Numbered from the stretch's first letter, positions 36,505 to 46,861 are shown. The stretch is 64,000 nucleotides of DNA from Desulfobulbus elongatus DSM 2908 (GCF_000621145.1 NZ_KK211216.1:1-64000); one strand, 5' to 3'. Notes: generated from the sequence alone by a model not told the origin. Numbers and translations: made by a program.

Positions 36505-36944
36505 CTGTTCTGCTCCTCCAGCCGTTTCATGAGATCCATGGTGAAGTCATTCTTGTCGAAGCTCGCCAAGTTGTAGTCCCTGGAAAAGCGCAGGGCGTTG
36601 AAGTTGCAGCTCTCCACGCAGGAGCCGCACAGGCTGCACTTGGTGAAATCGAGGATGTAGCGGGTCAGGACCTTGCCCTTGCCGCTCTCGTTCTTCTTGC
36701 CGTCCAGGCTGATGCACACCGAAGGACAGGCGCGCTGGCACATGCCGCAGACCACGCAGTTGGGCTCGCCGGTCTCCTCGTTGCCGATCAGTTCGATGTG
36801 CCCCCGAAAGAGCGGCGTCATCGTCGGCACTTCCCAGGGATACTGCTCGGTCACCACCGGCCGGAAAAACTCGCGGGCGGTGATGGCCAGGCCGGTCACC
36901 AGACTTTTGCCGCCGGTGACGATATCGCTCAAATACCCGCTCAT
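36492..36944 (-). CDS. nuoI: Complex I subunit I (8Fe ferredoxin)
   Basis: A 150-residue protein with two 4Fe-4S motifs: NCVVCGMCQRACPSVC and KCSLCGSCVESCNFNAL. They carry the N6a/N6b clusters that relay electrons to NuoB. With NuoE/F/G absent from the operon, this subunit may be the entry point for an external donor such as ferredoxin; that is inference. Only 2 nt separate it from nuoH. Confidence 0.95.
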   Translation of the reverse strand: MSGYLSDIVTGGKSLVTGLAITAREFFRPVVTEQYPWEVPTMTPLFRGHIELIGNEETGEPNCVVCGMCQRACPSVCISLDGKKNESGKGKVLTRYILDFTKCSLCGSCVESCNFNALRFSRDYNLASFDKNDFTMDLMKRLEEQNRCKR

Positions 36945-36946
36945 AC

Positions 36947-37939
36947 TCAGAACACCTTGATGAGGGCTGCCGTTACCAGGAGATTAACCAGGGAAAACGG
37001 AATCAGTATTTTCCAGGAAAGATTGAGAAGCCGGTAGATCTGGGTGCGCGGATAGGTCCAGCGGATCCAGATGAAGGTGAAGATGAGGATGTAGATCTTG
37101 AGCACGAACCACCAGACGCCGGGGGTCTTGCCAAAGGGGCAGTCCCAGCCGCCGAGGAAGAGGGTCGCGGTCAGGCAGGCGCCGACCACGATGTTCAGGT
37201 ACTCGCCCATCATGAACAGGCCGAAGCCCATGGAGCTGTATTCGGTCATGAACCCGGCCACCAGTTCGCTCTCCGCCTCGGCCATGTCGAAGGGGGCGCG
37301 GTTGGTCTCGGCCACCGAGCAGATGAAGAAGATGATGAACGAAATCCACATGGTGAGGAAATGGCCGTTCTCCAGGCGGAAGATGTTCCAGTGCCAGAAG
37401 CCGCCCTGCTGGTCGATGGCGATCTCGCGCAGGTTCATCGATCCGGACAGCAGCACCACGGTGATCACCGTGAGCAGCATGGGGATTTCGTAGGCCAGGT
37501 TCTGGGAGACCGAGCGGGCCGCGGAGATGATGGCGTACTTGTTGCCCGAGGCCCAGCCGCCGAGCAGGATGGCGATCATGCCGATCGAGGCCAGGGCGAA
37601 GAGGAGCAGTACCGAGAGTTCCATGGCCCGGGCGCCGATGTTTTCCGAAAACGGGATCACCACCATGGAGGTGATGGCCGGAATCATGGCCAGCACAGGC
37701 GCCACCCGGAAAATGATGCCGTCCACGCCCTGGGGCACCAGCAACTGCTTGCTCATCAGCTTGAGGCCGTCGGCCAAGGGCTGGAGCAGCCCGGCGAAGC
37801 CGGCCTCGCAGGGCCCGATGCGCCGCTGGATGCGGGCCGCGCCCTTGCGCTCGCACCAGCCGAGCCAGGCGGCGTTAACACCGGCAAAGGCCAGAATCCC
37901 CACCAGATACAGCAGGGCGCGCCATATACTTGTTTCCAT
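36947..37939 (-). CDS. nuoH: Complex I subunit H
   Basis: A 330-residue membrane protein with eight predicted helices that forms the quinone-binding chamber with NuoB/D. Conserved features are GWCERKGAARIQRRIGPCEAGFAGLLQPLADG, here seen as adjacent blocks, and the acidic loop AETNRAPFDMAEAESELVAG followed by EYSSMGFG. Fifteen nt separate it from nuoD. Confidence 0.95.
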   Translation of the reverse strand: METSIWRALLYLVGILAFAGVNAAWLGWCERKGAARIQRRIGPCEAGFAGLLQPLADGLKLMSKQLLVPQGVDGIIFRVAPVLAMIPAITSMVVIPFSENIGARAMELSVLLLFALASIGMIAILLGGWASGNKYAIISAARSVSQNLAYEIPMLLTVITVVLLSGSMNLREIAIDQQGGFWHWNIFRLENGHFLTMWISFIIFFICSVAETNRAPFDMAEAESELVAGFMTEYSSMGFGLFMMGEYLNIVVGACLTATLFLGGWDCPFGKTPGVWWFVLKIYILIFTFIWIRWTYPRTQIYRLLNLSWKILIPFSLVNLLVTAALIKVF

Positions 37940-37954
37940 CTTCTCCTCTCCCGG

Positions 37955-39073
37955 TCAGCGGTCGATTTCGGGGATGACCAGATCCAGACTGCCCATGAAC
38001 GCCAGGGCATCCGCCAGCAGCATGCCTTCGGCCACCTCGCCGAACAGGCTCAGGTTGGAAAAGGTCGGCGACCGCAGCTTGAGCTTGTAGGGATTCTTGT
38101 CGCCGTTGCAGACCAGCCGGTGGCCGAGCGAGCCCCGGGCGGTTTCCACGGCCGAGTAATAGTAGCCGGCCTCGGGCTTGAGCACCTTAGGCGCCTTGCC
38201 CATCACCGGGCCGCCGGGCAGTTTGTCCAGGGCCTGCTCGATAATCCGCATCGACTGTTCCATTTCGTGCATGCGCACCATGTAGCGGGCCATGGAATCG
38301 CCCTCGGTGAAGACCGGCACGTCGAAATCGAACTCCGGGTAGACCGAATAGGGCTCGTTTTTGCGGATGTCGTAGTCGATGCCGGAGCCGCGGGCCACCG
38401 GGCCGGTGGCACCGTAACGGCGGCACTGCTCGGCGGTGACAAAGCCGATGTCCTTGATCCGCTTGATCAGGATGATGTTGTGGGTCACCAGATCGTGGTA
38501 GAGGCGGGGCATACGGCCGCGGAGGCGCTTGATAAAGTCGCGGGTGCCGGCGACGAACTCGTCGTCGATATCGTTGTAGACGCCGCCAAAGCGCAGGTAG
38601 CAGTAGGTCAGGCGGGAGCCGGTGACGCGTTCCAGCAGATCGATGATCTTCTCGCGGTCGTCAAAGGCGTAGAGCAAGGGGGTGAAGCCGCCCAGATCGA
38701 GCAGGAAGGCCGCCCACCAGAGCAAATGGCTGGCGATGCGGTTGAGTTCGACGGTGATGACCCGGATGTACTCGGCCCGCTCGGGCACCTCGATACCGGC
38801 CGCCTTCTCCACCACCAGGGCCCAACCGTGGTTGAAGGCCAGGGCGTGCAGATAGTCCATGCGGGCGGTATTGGGCATGAACTGGGCAAAGGTCCCGTTC
38901 TCTGCCATTTTTTCATGCATGCGGTGGATGTAGCCCAGCACCGGTTCGGCCTTGACGATGTATTCGCCGTCCATGGTGAGCTTGACCCGGAGGACGCCGT
39001 GGGTGGCGGGATGCTGCGGCCCGAGGTTGAGGACAAAGGTTTCATCATGCCGCAGATGAACGGGTACGGTCAT
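37955..39073 (-). CDS. nuoD: Complex I subunit D
   Basis: A 372-residue 49-kDa-type subunit. The N-terminal LNLGPQHPATHGVLRVKL carries the quinone-site histidine. GYIHRMHEKMAE, NRIASHLLWWAAFLLDLG and the C-terminal DLVIPEIDR are typical. The final D-x-x-x-x-E-x-D-R replaces the hydrogenase nickel ligands, as expected. It overlaps nuoC by ATGA at 39070-39073. It is separate from NuoC rather than fused. Confidence 0.96.
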   Translation of the reverse strand: MTVPVHLRHDETFVLNLGPQHPATHGVLRVKLTMDGEYIVKAEPVLGYIHRMHEKMAENGTFAQFMPNTARMDYLHALAFNHGWALVVEKAAGIEVPERAEYIRVITVELNRIASHLLWWAAFLLDLGGFTPLLYAFDDREKIIDLLERVTGSRLTYCYLRFGGVYNDIDDEFVAGTRDFIKRLRGRMPRLYHDLVTHNIILIKRIKDIGFVTAEQCRRYGATGPVARGSGIDYDIRKNEPYSVYPEFDFDVPVFTEGDSMARYMVRMHEMEQSMRIIEQALDKLPGGPVMGKAPKVLKPEAGYYYSAVETARGSLGHRLVCNGDKNPYKLKLRSPTFSNLSLFGEVAEGMLLADALAFMGSLDLVIPEIDR

Positions 39074-39576
39074 GGCATATAGTCCTTGCGAAGGGGGTGG
39101 AAATCGGCATCTTCCGGCAGGAGAATGCGGATCAGATTGGGATGATCCTGGAAACGGATGCCATAGAAATCGAAGGTTTCGCGCTCGTGCCAGTCGGCGG
39201 CCGGGAAGACGCCGGATATGGTCGGCACCGCCGGTTCGTTGCGGTCGACCAGGGCGCGGACCGTCACCCGACAGTGCTCGTCGCCCAGGCGGTTGTAATC
39301 GTAGATGACCTCGAATTGTCCCTTGTCCAGCCAGTCGACTCCGGAGATGGCCTCCAGGAAATACCCATCCTGGTCCAGCACGCGCGCCACCGCCACCACC
39401 TGGTCGGGACGGCAGAGGACATCGAGATGGCTGCCATGCCTGGCCGCATCGGTGACCACCACCCCGGCCTGCCTCGGCGGCGCCTCCTGGTCGCCCTCCC
39501 CTGCCGGTGCGGCGGGAAGAGCCGGCTCCGGGAAGAGTTCGGCCAAGGCCGCCTGCGTTTGTTCCACTAGGCCCAT
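39070..39576 (-). CDS. nuoC: Complex I subunit C
   Basis: A 168-residue 30-kDa-type subunit. The conserved C-terminal part is present: HERETFDFYGIRFQDHPNL, RILLPEDADFHPLRKDY. The start at 39576 has a purine-rich GAGGGG about 15 nt upstream; the longer open frame before it is not family-like. The first 45 residues are Ala/Glu/Pro-rich and variable. Confidence 0.93.
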   Translation of the reverse strand: MGLVEQTQAALAELFPEPALPAAPAGEGDQEAPPRQAGVVVTDAARHGSHLDVLCRPDQVVAVARVLDQDGYFLEAISGVDWLDKGQFEVIYDYNRLGDEHCRVTVRALVDRNEPAVPTISGVFPAADWHERETFDFYGIRFQDHPNLIRILLPEDADFHPLRKDYMP

Positions 39577-39595
39577 TGCGTGCGTCCCCCCTCTC

Positions 39596-40093
<498 letters not shown>

Positions 40094-40695
40094 GTGAACA
40101 CTCCTTTACGCCAGGCATAGACGATGGCTAATGAAAGTATGGCGACGAACAGCAAAATCTCGTAAAAGTCCCGGAGGCCCAATTCCGGGCTGTTGTAGGC
40201 CACGGCCACCGGGAACAGGAAGAGGACGTCGACGTCGAAGGCAAGAAAAATCAGGGCGTAGAGATAATAAATGATACCGAACCGGATCCAGGCGCTGCCG
40301 ATGGGCTCCATGCCGCACTCGATCAACTGGTCGGTCCGGCCGGCGGTTTGCCGGGTGTGGGAGGAAGGGCTGAGCAGCTTGACGATGATGATCGGTCCAA
40401 ACCCGAACAACAGGGCGCCGATCAAAAAGATGGTGACATATATGATATTCGTGAGAACAACCTGATCCATCCTCTTCTCCCCAGGCAACGGCCACCGAGT
40501 GGCATCAATCATACTGATGCGTTTTATCAGCACATTTTATCCAAGCTACTGAAAAGCACCTTTGATGTCAAGGACAATTCCGGCAATCGATTCGGAAAAA
40601 TATGCGCGGTTTCCCAGGCCGGAGCGCCCATCCCTTCGGGAAATAATGCCCCCTGATTTCGAAAATTGATTGACCTATTTCCCGAAAGTGTTAGT

Positions 40696-40725
40696 TTGGG
40701 CTTCAATTTCAATCATGTATATATT
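40696..40725 (+). promoter_or_regulatory. Candidate promoter of LysR gene
   Basis: TTGGGC (40696-40701) and TATATT (40720-40725) are 18 nt apart, 28 nt before the LysR start codon. The -35 box is weak, so this is a tentative assignment. Confidence 0.35.
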
Positions 40726-40752
40726 CAGCAAAGCTGATACTGGCGTTTTTTC

Positions 40753-41757
40753 ATGGCCATTACGTTTAGACAACTTGAAATTTTCATCGCGGTCGCCGAA
40801 ACCCAGCAGGTGACCAGAGCCAGCAAGAAACTGCTGCTGACCCAGTCGGCGGTGAGCATGGCCCTGGGCGAACTGGAAAATCAATTGGGCGGGCCGCTCT
40901 TCGACCGGCACGGCCGGAGCCTGCTCCTCAACGACCGGGGCCGCTACCTGCTGCCGCTGTCCAAGAACATCCTCCACCAGGTGGCCAACATCGAGACCAT
41001 CCTCACCGAGCAGCAGGGTGCGGTGGCGGGCGTTCTCGAGATCGTTGCCAGTTCGACCATCGGCAACTATGTCCTTCCCTATCTCATCGGCGCCTTCATG
41101 CGGCTCCACCCCGAAGCCCACATCAACATGCTGGTGGTCAACACCATGACCGCCGAAAAGCTGGTGGCCAGCGGCCAGGCCGACCTGGGATTCGTCGAGG
41201 GCGACATCAACGTCGATTCGCTGGTGGCCACCTCCTGGTTCGCCGACGAACTCGGCATCATCGTCAGTTCCACCCACAAGTTGGCCGAACGCGAGACATT
41301 CCAGATTCCGGACGATCTCAAGGAAACCAGTTGGGTCATGCGCGAGGAAGGATCGGGCACCGCCGAAATTTTCACCAAAAAGCTGGGCCGATATACATCT
41401 CTGCTCAAGGTGGTGACCAAGACCGGCCACACCGAGGCGATCAAGAAAGCGGTCGAATCGGGAGTCGGCGCGGCCTGTCTGTCCATGCTGACCGTTTGTC
41501 GGGAGGCGGAGGAAGGCTGGTTGAAGATCCTGCCCATCGAAGGCATGGACATGAGCCGCCAGCTCTGGATCATCCAGCACAAGGACAAGATCATCACCCG
41601 CCTCATGGCCGAATTTCTGAAGTTCTGCGAAATGGTGGCGGAAAACCACCTCGGTCGGGAATGTCTTTCCTCCCCCTGGAAGTTGCAGTCGCTCCTGATG
41701 AAAAGCAGACTCAACCAGGAAAATGGCAACGGCGCGCTCGCCGGGGCAGGAAAGTAG
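40753..41757 (+). CDS. LysR family transcriptional regulator
   Basis: A 334-residue protein. The N-terminal winged helix-turn-helix (residues about 1-62) reads FRQLEIFIAVAETQQVTRASKKLLLTQSAVSMALGELE in successive blocks. A linker and a type 2 periplasmic-binding-like effector domain follow (about 90-295). A 35-residue C-terminal extension goes beyond the domain. It is divergent from nuoA with 282 nt between start codons, the classic LysR arrangement, so regulation of the complex I operon is a reasonable guess. The effector is unknown. Confidence 0.9.
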   Translation: MAITFRQLEIFIAVAETQQVTRASKKLLLTQSAVSMALGELENQLGGPLFDRHGRSLLLNDRGRYLLPLSKNILHQVANIETILTEQQGAVAGVLEIVASSTIGNYVLPYLIGAFMRLHPEAHINMLVVNTMTAEKLVASGQADLGFVEGDINVDSLVATSWFADELGIIVSSTHKLAERETFQIPDDLKETSWVMREEGSGTAEIFTKKLGRYTSLLKVVTKTGHTEAIKKAVESGVGAACLSMLTVCREAEEGWLKILPIEGMDMSRQLWIIQHKDKIITRLMAEFLKFCEMVAENHLGRECLSSPWKLQSLLMKSRLNQENGNGALAGAGK

Positions 41758-41787
41758 GCAGACCATTTAACCGGTTAAGACGGGAAA

Positions 41788-41838
41788 AACAACACAACCG
41801 GGCAGGGCGGCGACACGCTCTGTCCGGTTGTGTTGTTT
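41788..41838. terminator. Bidirectional terminator LysR / aminotransferase
   Basis: Long arms AACAACACAACCGG... and ...CCGGTTGTGTTGTT, interrupted by a few G-T or mismatched positions near the loop, flanked by A-rich and T-rich ends. It lies between converging genes. Confidence 0.85.
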
Positions 41839-41869
41839 CTGGCGCCAGAAGTTGTCGTGGCGGCGATGA

Positions 41870-43078
41870 TTATCGCAAGGCGGCCAGGGCCTGTTTGATC
41901 CGCGCCATGCCTTGCTTGATGGTATCGAGCGAGGTGGCGAAGGAAAACCGGATGAAGTCGTCGGCGCCAAAAGCGGCTCCGGGCACGGAGGCCACCTGGG
42001 CCTCGCTGAGGAAGTAGTCGGCCAGAGCGACGGAGCCGTCGATCACCCTGCCGTTGAACGTTTTGCCGTAATAGGCGGAAAAATTGGGGAACACGTAAAA
42101 GGCCCCCATCGGCGCCACGCAGCTCACCCCGGCAATGGCTTCCAGGGCGTCGACAAAATAGGCCCGCCGGGGCAGGAAGGCCTCGCGCATCTGCCGGGGA
42201 AAATCCTGCGGCCCGGTCAGGGCGGCCAGCGCCGCATATTGGGAGGGGGCCGCCGGGTTGGAAGTGGACTGGCTCTGGATTTTATTCATGGCCCTGATCA
42301 CCTCCCGCGGACCGGCGGAATAGCCGATGCGCCAGCCGGTCATGGCAAAGGACTTGGACACCCCGTTGGACAGCACCGTCTGCCCCTGCAAGCGCGGATC
42401 GGCATGGAGGATGTGCGGCACCCTGCCCTCGCCATAGAAAAGTTCCTCGTACATGTCGTCGGTGATCACCAGCCAGCCGCCGGCAAGCGCCATCCTGGCC
42501 ACCTCGGCCAAGGCTGCCAGCGAATAGACCGCGCCGGTCGGATTGGACGGACTGTTGAGGACGATGGCTTTGGTCTTGTCGGTGATGTATCGGGCCACCA
42601 CGTCCGGATCGATGTCGAACCGCCGCTCCTGCCGCAGGGGGACGATCACCGGGGTGCCGCCGGCCAACTGCACCATGGGCGGGTAGGAAACCCAATACGG
42701 CGCGAAAATGAGGACTTCATCCCCCGGATTGAGGATGGCCTGAAAGATATTGTACAGTCCGTGCTTGCCGCCGCAGCTGATCTGAACATCGTCCGGCTGG
42801 TAGTCCCAGCCCTGCTCTTCCTTCAGCTTGGTGCAGACCGCCTGCCGCAGTTCGAGAATGCCCGCGGCCGGAGTGTACCGGGTACGCCCCTCCTCAATGG
42901 CTCTCTTGCCGGCTTCGCAGACATGGGCAGGCGTGGACAGGTCGGGTTCGCCCACGCTGAAATTGAGAATATCCGCACCTGCGGCCCTGAGGGCCTTTGC
43001 CTTGGCATTGACCGCCAGCGTCGGCGAAGGCGCCACATTCAGCACGCGATCCGCAAGCACAAATCTTTCAGAAAACAT
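41870..43078 (-). CDS. Aspartate/aromatic aminotransferase, class I
   Basis: A 402-residue PLP aminotransferase of the subgroup that includes bacterial AspC type Ib. The PLP lysine is K242 in SNGVSKSFAMTGWRIGY. NSPSNPTGAVY and the Arg in FIRFSFATS are conserved substrate/PLP residues. It moves an amino group between aspartate (or another amino acid) and 2-oxoglutarate. AAGGAG lies 7 nt before ATG 43078; longer starts are possible but less family-like. Confidence 0.92.
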   Translation of the reverse strand: MFSERFVLADRVLNVAPSPTLAVNAKAKALRAAGADILNFSVGEPDLSTPAHVCEAGKRAIEEGRTRYTPAAGILELRQAVCTKLKEEQGWDYQPDDVQISCGGKHGLYNIFQAILNPGDEVLIFAPYWVSYPPMVQLAGGTPVIVPLRQERRFDIDPDVVARYITDKTKAIVLNSPSNPTGAVYSLAALAEVARMALAGGWLVITDDMYEELFYGEGRVPHILHADPRLQGQTVLSNGVSKSFAMTGWRIGYSAGPREVIRAMNKIQSQSTSNPAAPSQYAALAALTGPQDFPRQMREAFLPRRAYFVDALEAIAGVSCVAPMGAFYVFPNFSAYYGKTFNGRVIDGSVALADYFLSEAQVASVPGAAFGADDFIRFSFATSLDTIKQGMARIKQALAALR

Positions 43079-43196
43079 CTTCGACTCCTTCCTCGTATCC
43101 TTATCAAAAGACAAAAAACAGTGCGCTGTAACGCTTTCGTTCGATTTTCACAAGTGCAAACAGGGCGCGCGGCGAACATTTTTTTACGACCGCCGC

Positions 43197-44969
43197 TCAC
43201 GGCTCCTTGAATACCGGGCAGGGGCGTCGCCGGTCATAATCGCGGTACACCGGATCATCGGCCGCGCTGTGGCAATCCAGGCAGAGACCGATGCGGAGGA
43301 TGCGCCGCAACTCCTCGCCGTTGAACGGTCGCAAATTCGACCGGGAACCGTGTTGCAGCGGCGTGCCGTCGATGGTCACGAAGGTGTCGAATCCCGGCGT
43401 TCGCCCCTGTTCGCCCGCCACGCCCCGGTCCACCGGGAAAAACCGCCATTGCCCGTCCTGGAGCGCCACCGTGCCCTCTCCCAGCCCGACGGTCTTCGGT
43501 TCGGCATGGCAGTCCTTGCAGGAACGTCCCTTGGCCTGGATCGTGTGCGGATTGATTGCGGCCATGGTGAACCGGTTGAAGCCGCCCTCGGCCTTGCCCT
43601 GTTCGTCGATCAGCGTCACCAGGTCCTGACAGCCGGGCGTCACCACCACCACCTCGTCCCCCCACACCGCCAGCATCGGTTTTTCGTAGCGGATATAGGA
43701 GCGTCCCTCTTCCCACCAACCCGGCGTTTCCTTGAGGGTCAGCTTGTCGAGATGGGTTTCCCGCTTGTCCCGCTTGACATGGCAGCCGTAACACTGCGGC
43801 ACCCAGGTGGAATGGCAGGCCGCGCAGGTCAGGCGCTGGTGGCCGGGAGCCAGACAGGCCTCCGTGTCCGGCGGCCGCAGGGGATGCCGCTTGCCGTCGC
43901 TCTTGCCGGTCAGCACGAGCTGTCCCTGGTGTTCGCCGACATTGGTCAACGATTTCCCCCTGCGGGACAGGCCCGGTTTGGCGTCATGGCAGCTCCGGCA
44001 GGTGATTTCCACCTGCTCCTCGTAGTGGGCATACCGGGTGCCGTCACCCATGATCTCGTCGCGGATGTGGCAGTCGATGCAGGTCATGCCCTTGGTGTGG
44101 TGAATATCTTCGGCGATCTTGAGATAGAAGCGGTCACCGGGTAGCCGTTGCAAGGAATGCTGTCCCTGCTCGTAGGGGGTCCCGTACCCTTCCGACTCGT
44201 ATACTCCGACGTACGACAGCCCGAGGCGGCCGGAACGGTTATGGCAGCGGATGCAGTTCTCCTCGGGCACCTGTTTGACCACCAGGGGATGCGGCCGGTT
44301 TTTGTCGGCCTCCTCCTGAGCGGCCTGCGAAAGCTCCAAAGTGACCGTGTTGCGCGGCGTGCCCGGCGGCAGAATATAGTGGCAGGCAGAGCAGCCGCCG
44401 CCCTTTTCGTTGAAGAAGGCCGGAGCGCCGGGCAGGTCGCCCTTCTGTTTCCACAGGTGGCAGGTGGCGCAGAGCTTGCGGAAATAATCGAGCGCCAGCG
44501 AGGTTTCGCCGCTGGTCAGCAGGTGTTCGACCGTGATGTCGGCGTGCTGGTCGTCCCGCTCGCCCCAATAGTAGAGCAAGGTGGCCAGGATGCCGCGGTT
44601 GGTGGCCATCAGGGAATTCTTCACCTTGTGAATGTCCGCCGGATGACACCCCTCGACGCCGCAGGTCTTGGCCGCCCAGCGCAGATCGCCGGGATTGAGG
44701 ACCATGCCCTTGTGCGCCTTGTCCTTGTCAATGGCCAAGGGATCGCCCAGATGGCACGGCGAACAGCCGACTACCTGATTGTCATGGGCGCCGTCCAACT
44801 TCTCCTTGGTGTGGCAACTCAGGCACATCTCCACCATACCCGCCGTGGTGACGGCCAGTTGCTTGGGACGCTTGGTGGTCTGCTCACGGAAAACGAGGTA
44901 GCCGATCAGCAGGATACTGACCGGGAGGAAAATGAGGAGAGAGATGAGACTGCGGGGCGGCCGGGCCAT
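43197..44969 (-). CDS. Membrane-anchored dodecaheme cytochrome c
   Basis: A 590-residue protein with one N-terminal helix (about residues 8-27) as a signal anchor, the rest predicted periplasmic. Eleven CxxCH heme-binding motifs are seen (CLSCH, CSPCH, CATCH, CSACH, CIRCH, CIDCH, CRSCH, CAACH, CYGCH, CKDCH, CLDCH). There is also one CxxxxCH (CGVEGCH) near residue 105, which could hold a twelfth heme. It probably transfers electrons between the quinone pool or periplasmic partners and an unknown acceptor. It does not match the compact tetraheme c3 or nitrite reductase patterns. It follows nadE by 122 nt on the same strand. Partners are not in the window. Confidence 0.88.
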   Translation of the reverse strand: MARPPRSLISLLIFLPVSILLIGYLVFREQTTKRPKQLAVTTAGMVEMCLSCHTKEKLDGAHDNQVVGCSPCHLGDPLAIDKDKAHKGMVLNPGDLRWAAKTCGVEGCHPADIHKVKNSLMATNRGILATLLYYWGERDDQHADITVEHLLTSGETSLALDYFRKLCATCHLWKQKGDLPGAPAFFNEKGGGCSACHYILPPGTPRNTVTLELSQAAQEEADKNRPHPLVVKQVPEENCIRCHNRSGRLGLSYVGVYESEGYGTPYEQGQHSLQRLPGDRFYLKIAEDIHHTKGMTCIDCHIRDEIMGDGTRYAHYEEQVEITCRSCHDAKPGLSRRGKSLTNVGEHQGQLVLTGKSDGKRHPLRPPDTEACLAPGHQRLTCAACHSTWVPQCYGCHVKRDKRETHLDKLTLKETPGWWEEGRSYIRYEKPMLAVWGDEVVVVTPGCQDLVTLIDEQGKAEGGFNRFTMAAINPHTIQAKGRSCKDCHAEPKTVGLGEGTVALQDGQWRFFPVDRGVAGEQGRTPGFDTFVTIDGTPLQHGSRSNLRPFNGEELRRILRIGLCLDCHSAADDPVYRDYDRRRPCPVFKEP

Positions 44970-45091
44970 GACACGTGCTGATTGCTTCGGATAGAGTTGC
45001 TTTCAACCAGGCGGGTCAGGCCAGGATAACGAAAAAAAAGAACGCCGTCAAAAGAACTTTCGCGACACAAGCCGGCAGACCGGGACCCCGC

Positions 45092-46717
45092 TCATTCGAC
45101 GAATCCCTGGACTACGGGATAGCGGCGCCCCGGTCCGAACGCCTTGCTGGTGACCTTGATGCCGAGCGGCGCCTGCTTGCGTTTGTACTCGTTGAGCTTG
45201 ATCCGGCGGACGATATCCCGCACCATGCGGGCGTCCACGCCGCCGGCGACGATTTCCTCGATACGCTTGTGCTCCTCGAGATAGGCGTGGAGCACGGCAT
45301 CGAGCACGTCGTAGGGTGGCAGATCGTCCTGATCGAACTGGTTCGGCTTGAGTTCGGCGGTCGGCGGCCGGACGATGATCCGCTCCGGGATGATTTCCCG
45401 CTCGCGGTTGATCAGTCGGGCCAGGGCATAGACCATGCCCTTGGGCACGTCCGCGATCACGGCCAGGCCGCCGCTCATGTCGCCGTACAGGGTGCAGTAG
45501 CCGACCGCCATCTCCGACTTGTTGCCGGTGGACAGTAACAAGCGGTTGAATTTATTGGAGAGCGCCATGAGCAGGTTGCCCCTGATCCGCGCCTGGATAT
45601 TCTGCTCCGTGGTGTCTTCCGCCAGCCCGGCAAAGTAGGGGTCCAGGGCCGCCCGATAGGCGTCCATGGCGGCGGCGATGCCGATGACCTCGAAGTCGCA
45701 GCCGAGGTTTTCGGCCAGTTGCCGGGCGTCGTCGACGGATTGCTGCGCCGTGTACGGGGAAGGCATGGCCACGCAGAGCACGTTCTCCGGCCCCAGGGCC
45801 CTGCAGCCGATCACCGCGGTGACCGCCGAATCGATGCCGCCGGACAGGCCGAGCACCGCCTTGGCATGGCCGGTCTTGTGCAGGTAATCGCGCACCCCGA
45901 GCACCAGCGCCGCCTCGACATCGGCGATACTGTCCTGCAACTGCTCCCCGCCCGTTTCATACCACTCCTCGCTGTCGACAACCAGCATGTCCTCGGCGAA
46001 ACCGGTCGCGACCTTGCACAGGGTGCCGGCCGGCGTCATCACCATGGAATGGCCGTCGAAGATCAGGCCGTCCTGGCCGCCGACCTGATTGGCATAGAGC
46101 AGGGGGAGATTGTTCTGCCGGCAGACCCGGCCAAAGACCTGCTGGCGTGTCTCCAGCTTGCCGTGATAGTAGGGCGAGGCGGAAATGTTGATCAGACAGT
46201 CGGGCATCACCGGTCCCACGGCCAGGCCTGCCAGGGGATTGGCGCGGTAGGCCTCGCTGCTCCACCAGATGTCCTCGCAGATGGTCAGGCCGCAGTGCAG
46301 CCCCTGGAAGGGAAACACCGTGGAGGCGTCGCCGGGCTCGAAATACCGGGTTTCGTCGAAAACGTCGTAGGTGGGCAGCAACTGCTTGCGCGCCCGGCAG
46401 ACGATCCTGTCGCGCTCGATGACACAGGCGGCGTTGTACAGCGGTTTCCCCGGTCCCTGTCGCCGCTCCAGCGCCCCGACGATGCAGGTGATGCCGTCCA
46501 GCCCCCTGATCAGGTCCGCGAGGGCGCGGTCATGGGCTTCGAGGAAGGCGGAGCGCTCCAGCAGGTCCTGGGGCGGATACCCGCACAGGGTCAGTTCGGG
46601 AAAAACCGCCAAGGCGCAGCCGGCCTGTTTCGCCTGCTCGATCCAGGCGACGACGTGCCGGAGATTGCGCTCAAAGGCGCCGATAATCGGGTTCGTCTGT
46701 ACAAGGGCTATCTTCAC
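45092..46717 (-). CDS. nadE: Glutamine-dependent NAD+ synthetase
   Basis: A 541-residue two-domain enzyme. The N-terminal nitrilase-type glutaminase has E41 (VFPELTLCGYPPQDLL) and the nucleophile Cys in LTICEDIWW. The synthetase domain has the pyrophosphate-binding loop GLSGGIDSAVTAV and STGNKSEMAVGYCTLYGD. It amidates deamido-NAD using ammonia from glutamine. GTG 46717 is taken as the start because the family similarity (KIALVQTNPIIGAFERNL) begins there; no ATG is available at this position. Ribosome-binding evidence is weak. Confidence 0.94.
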   Translation of the reverse strand: MKIALVQTNPIIGAFERNLRHVVAWIEQAKQAGCALAVFPELTLCGYPPQDLLERSAFLEAHDRALADLIRGLDGITCIVGALERRQGPGKPLYNAACVIERDRIVCRARKQLLPTYDVFDETRYFEPGDASTVFPFQGLHCGLTICEDIWWSSEAYRANPLAGLAVGPVMPDCLINISASPYYHGKLETRQQVFGRVCRQNNLPLLYANQVGGQDGLIFDGHSMVMTPAGTLCKVATGFAEDMLVVDSEEWYETGGEQLQDSIADVEAALVLGVRDYLHKTGHAKAVLGLSGGIDSAVTAVIGCRALGPENVLCVAMPSPYTAQQSVDDARQLAENLGCDFEVIGIAAAMDAYRAALDPYFAGLAEDTTEQNIQARIRGNLLMALSNKFNRLLLSTGNKSEMAVGYCTLYGDMSGGLAVIADVPKGMVYALARLINREREIIPERIIVRPPTAELKPNQFDQDDLPPYDVLDAVLHAYLEEHKRIEEIVAGGVDARMVRDIVRRIKLNEYKRKQAPLGIKVTSKAFGPGRRYPVVQGFVE

Positions 46718-46861
46718 GATACGTTCAACCGGCGGGAAGGATTCGGCGTACTGTTTGCCGGGGGGCACGCGCCGGACAAGGGCACCGCCCCGGTGAACCG
46801 GCGATGGAGCAAACAACAGGGAGAACGGAGAAAAAGGAACAAAACGGGCCGTATTGTTGGC

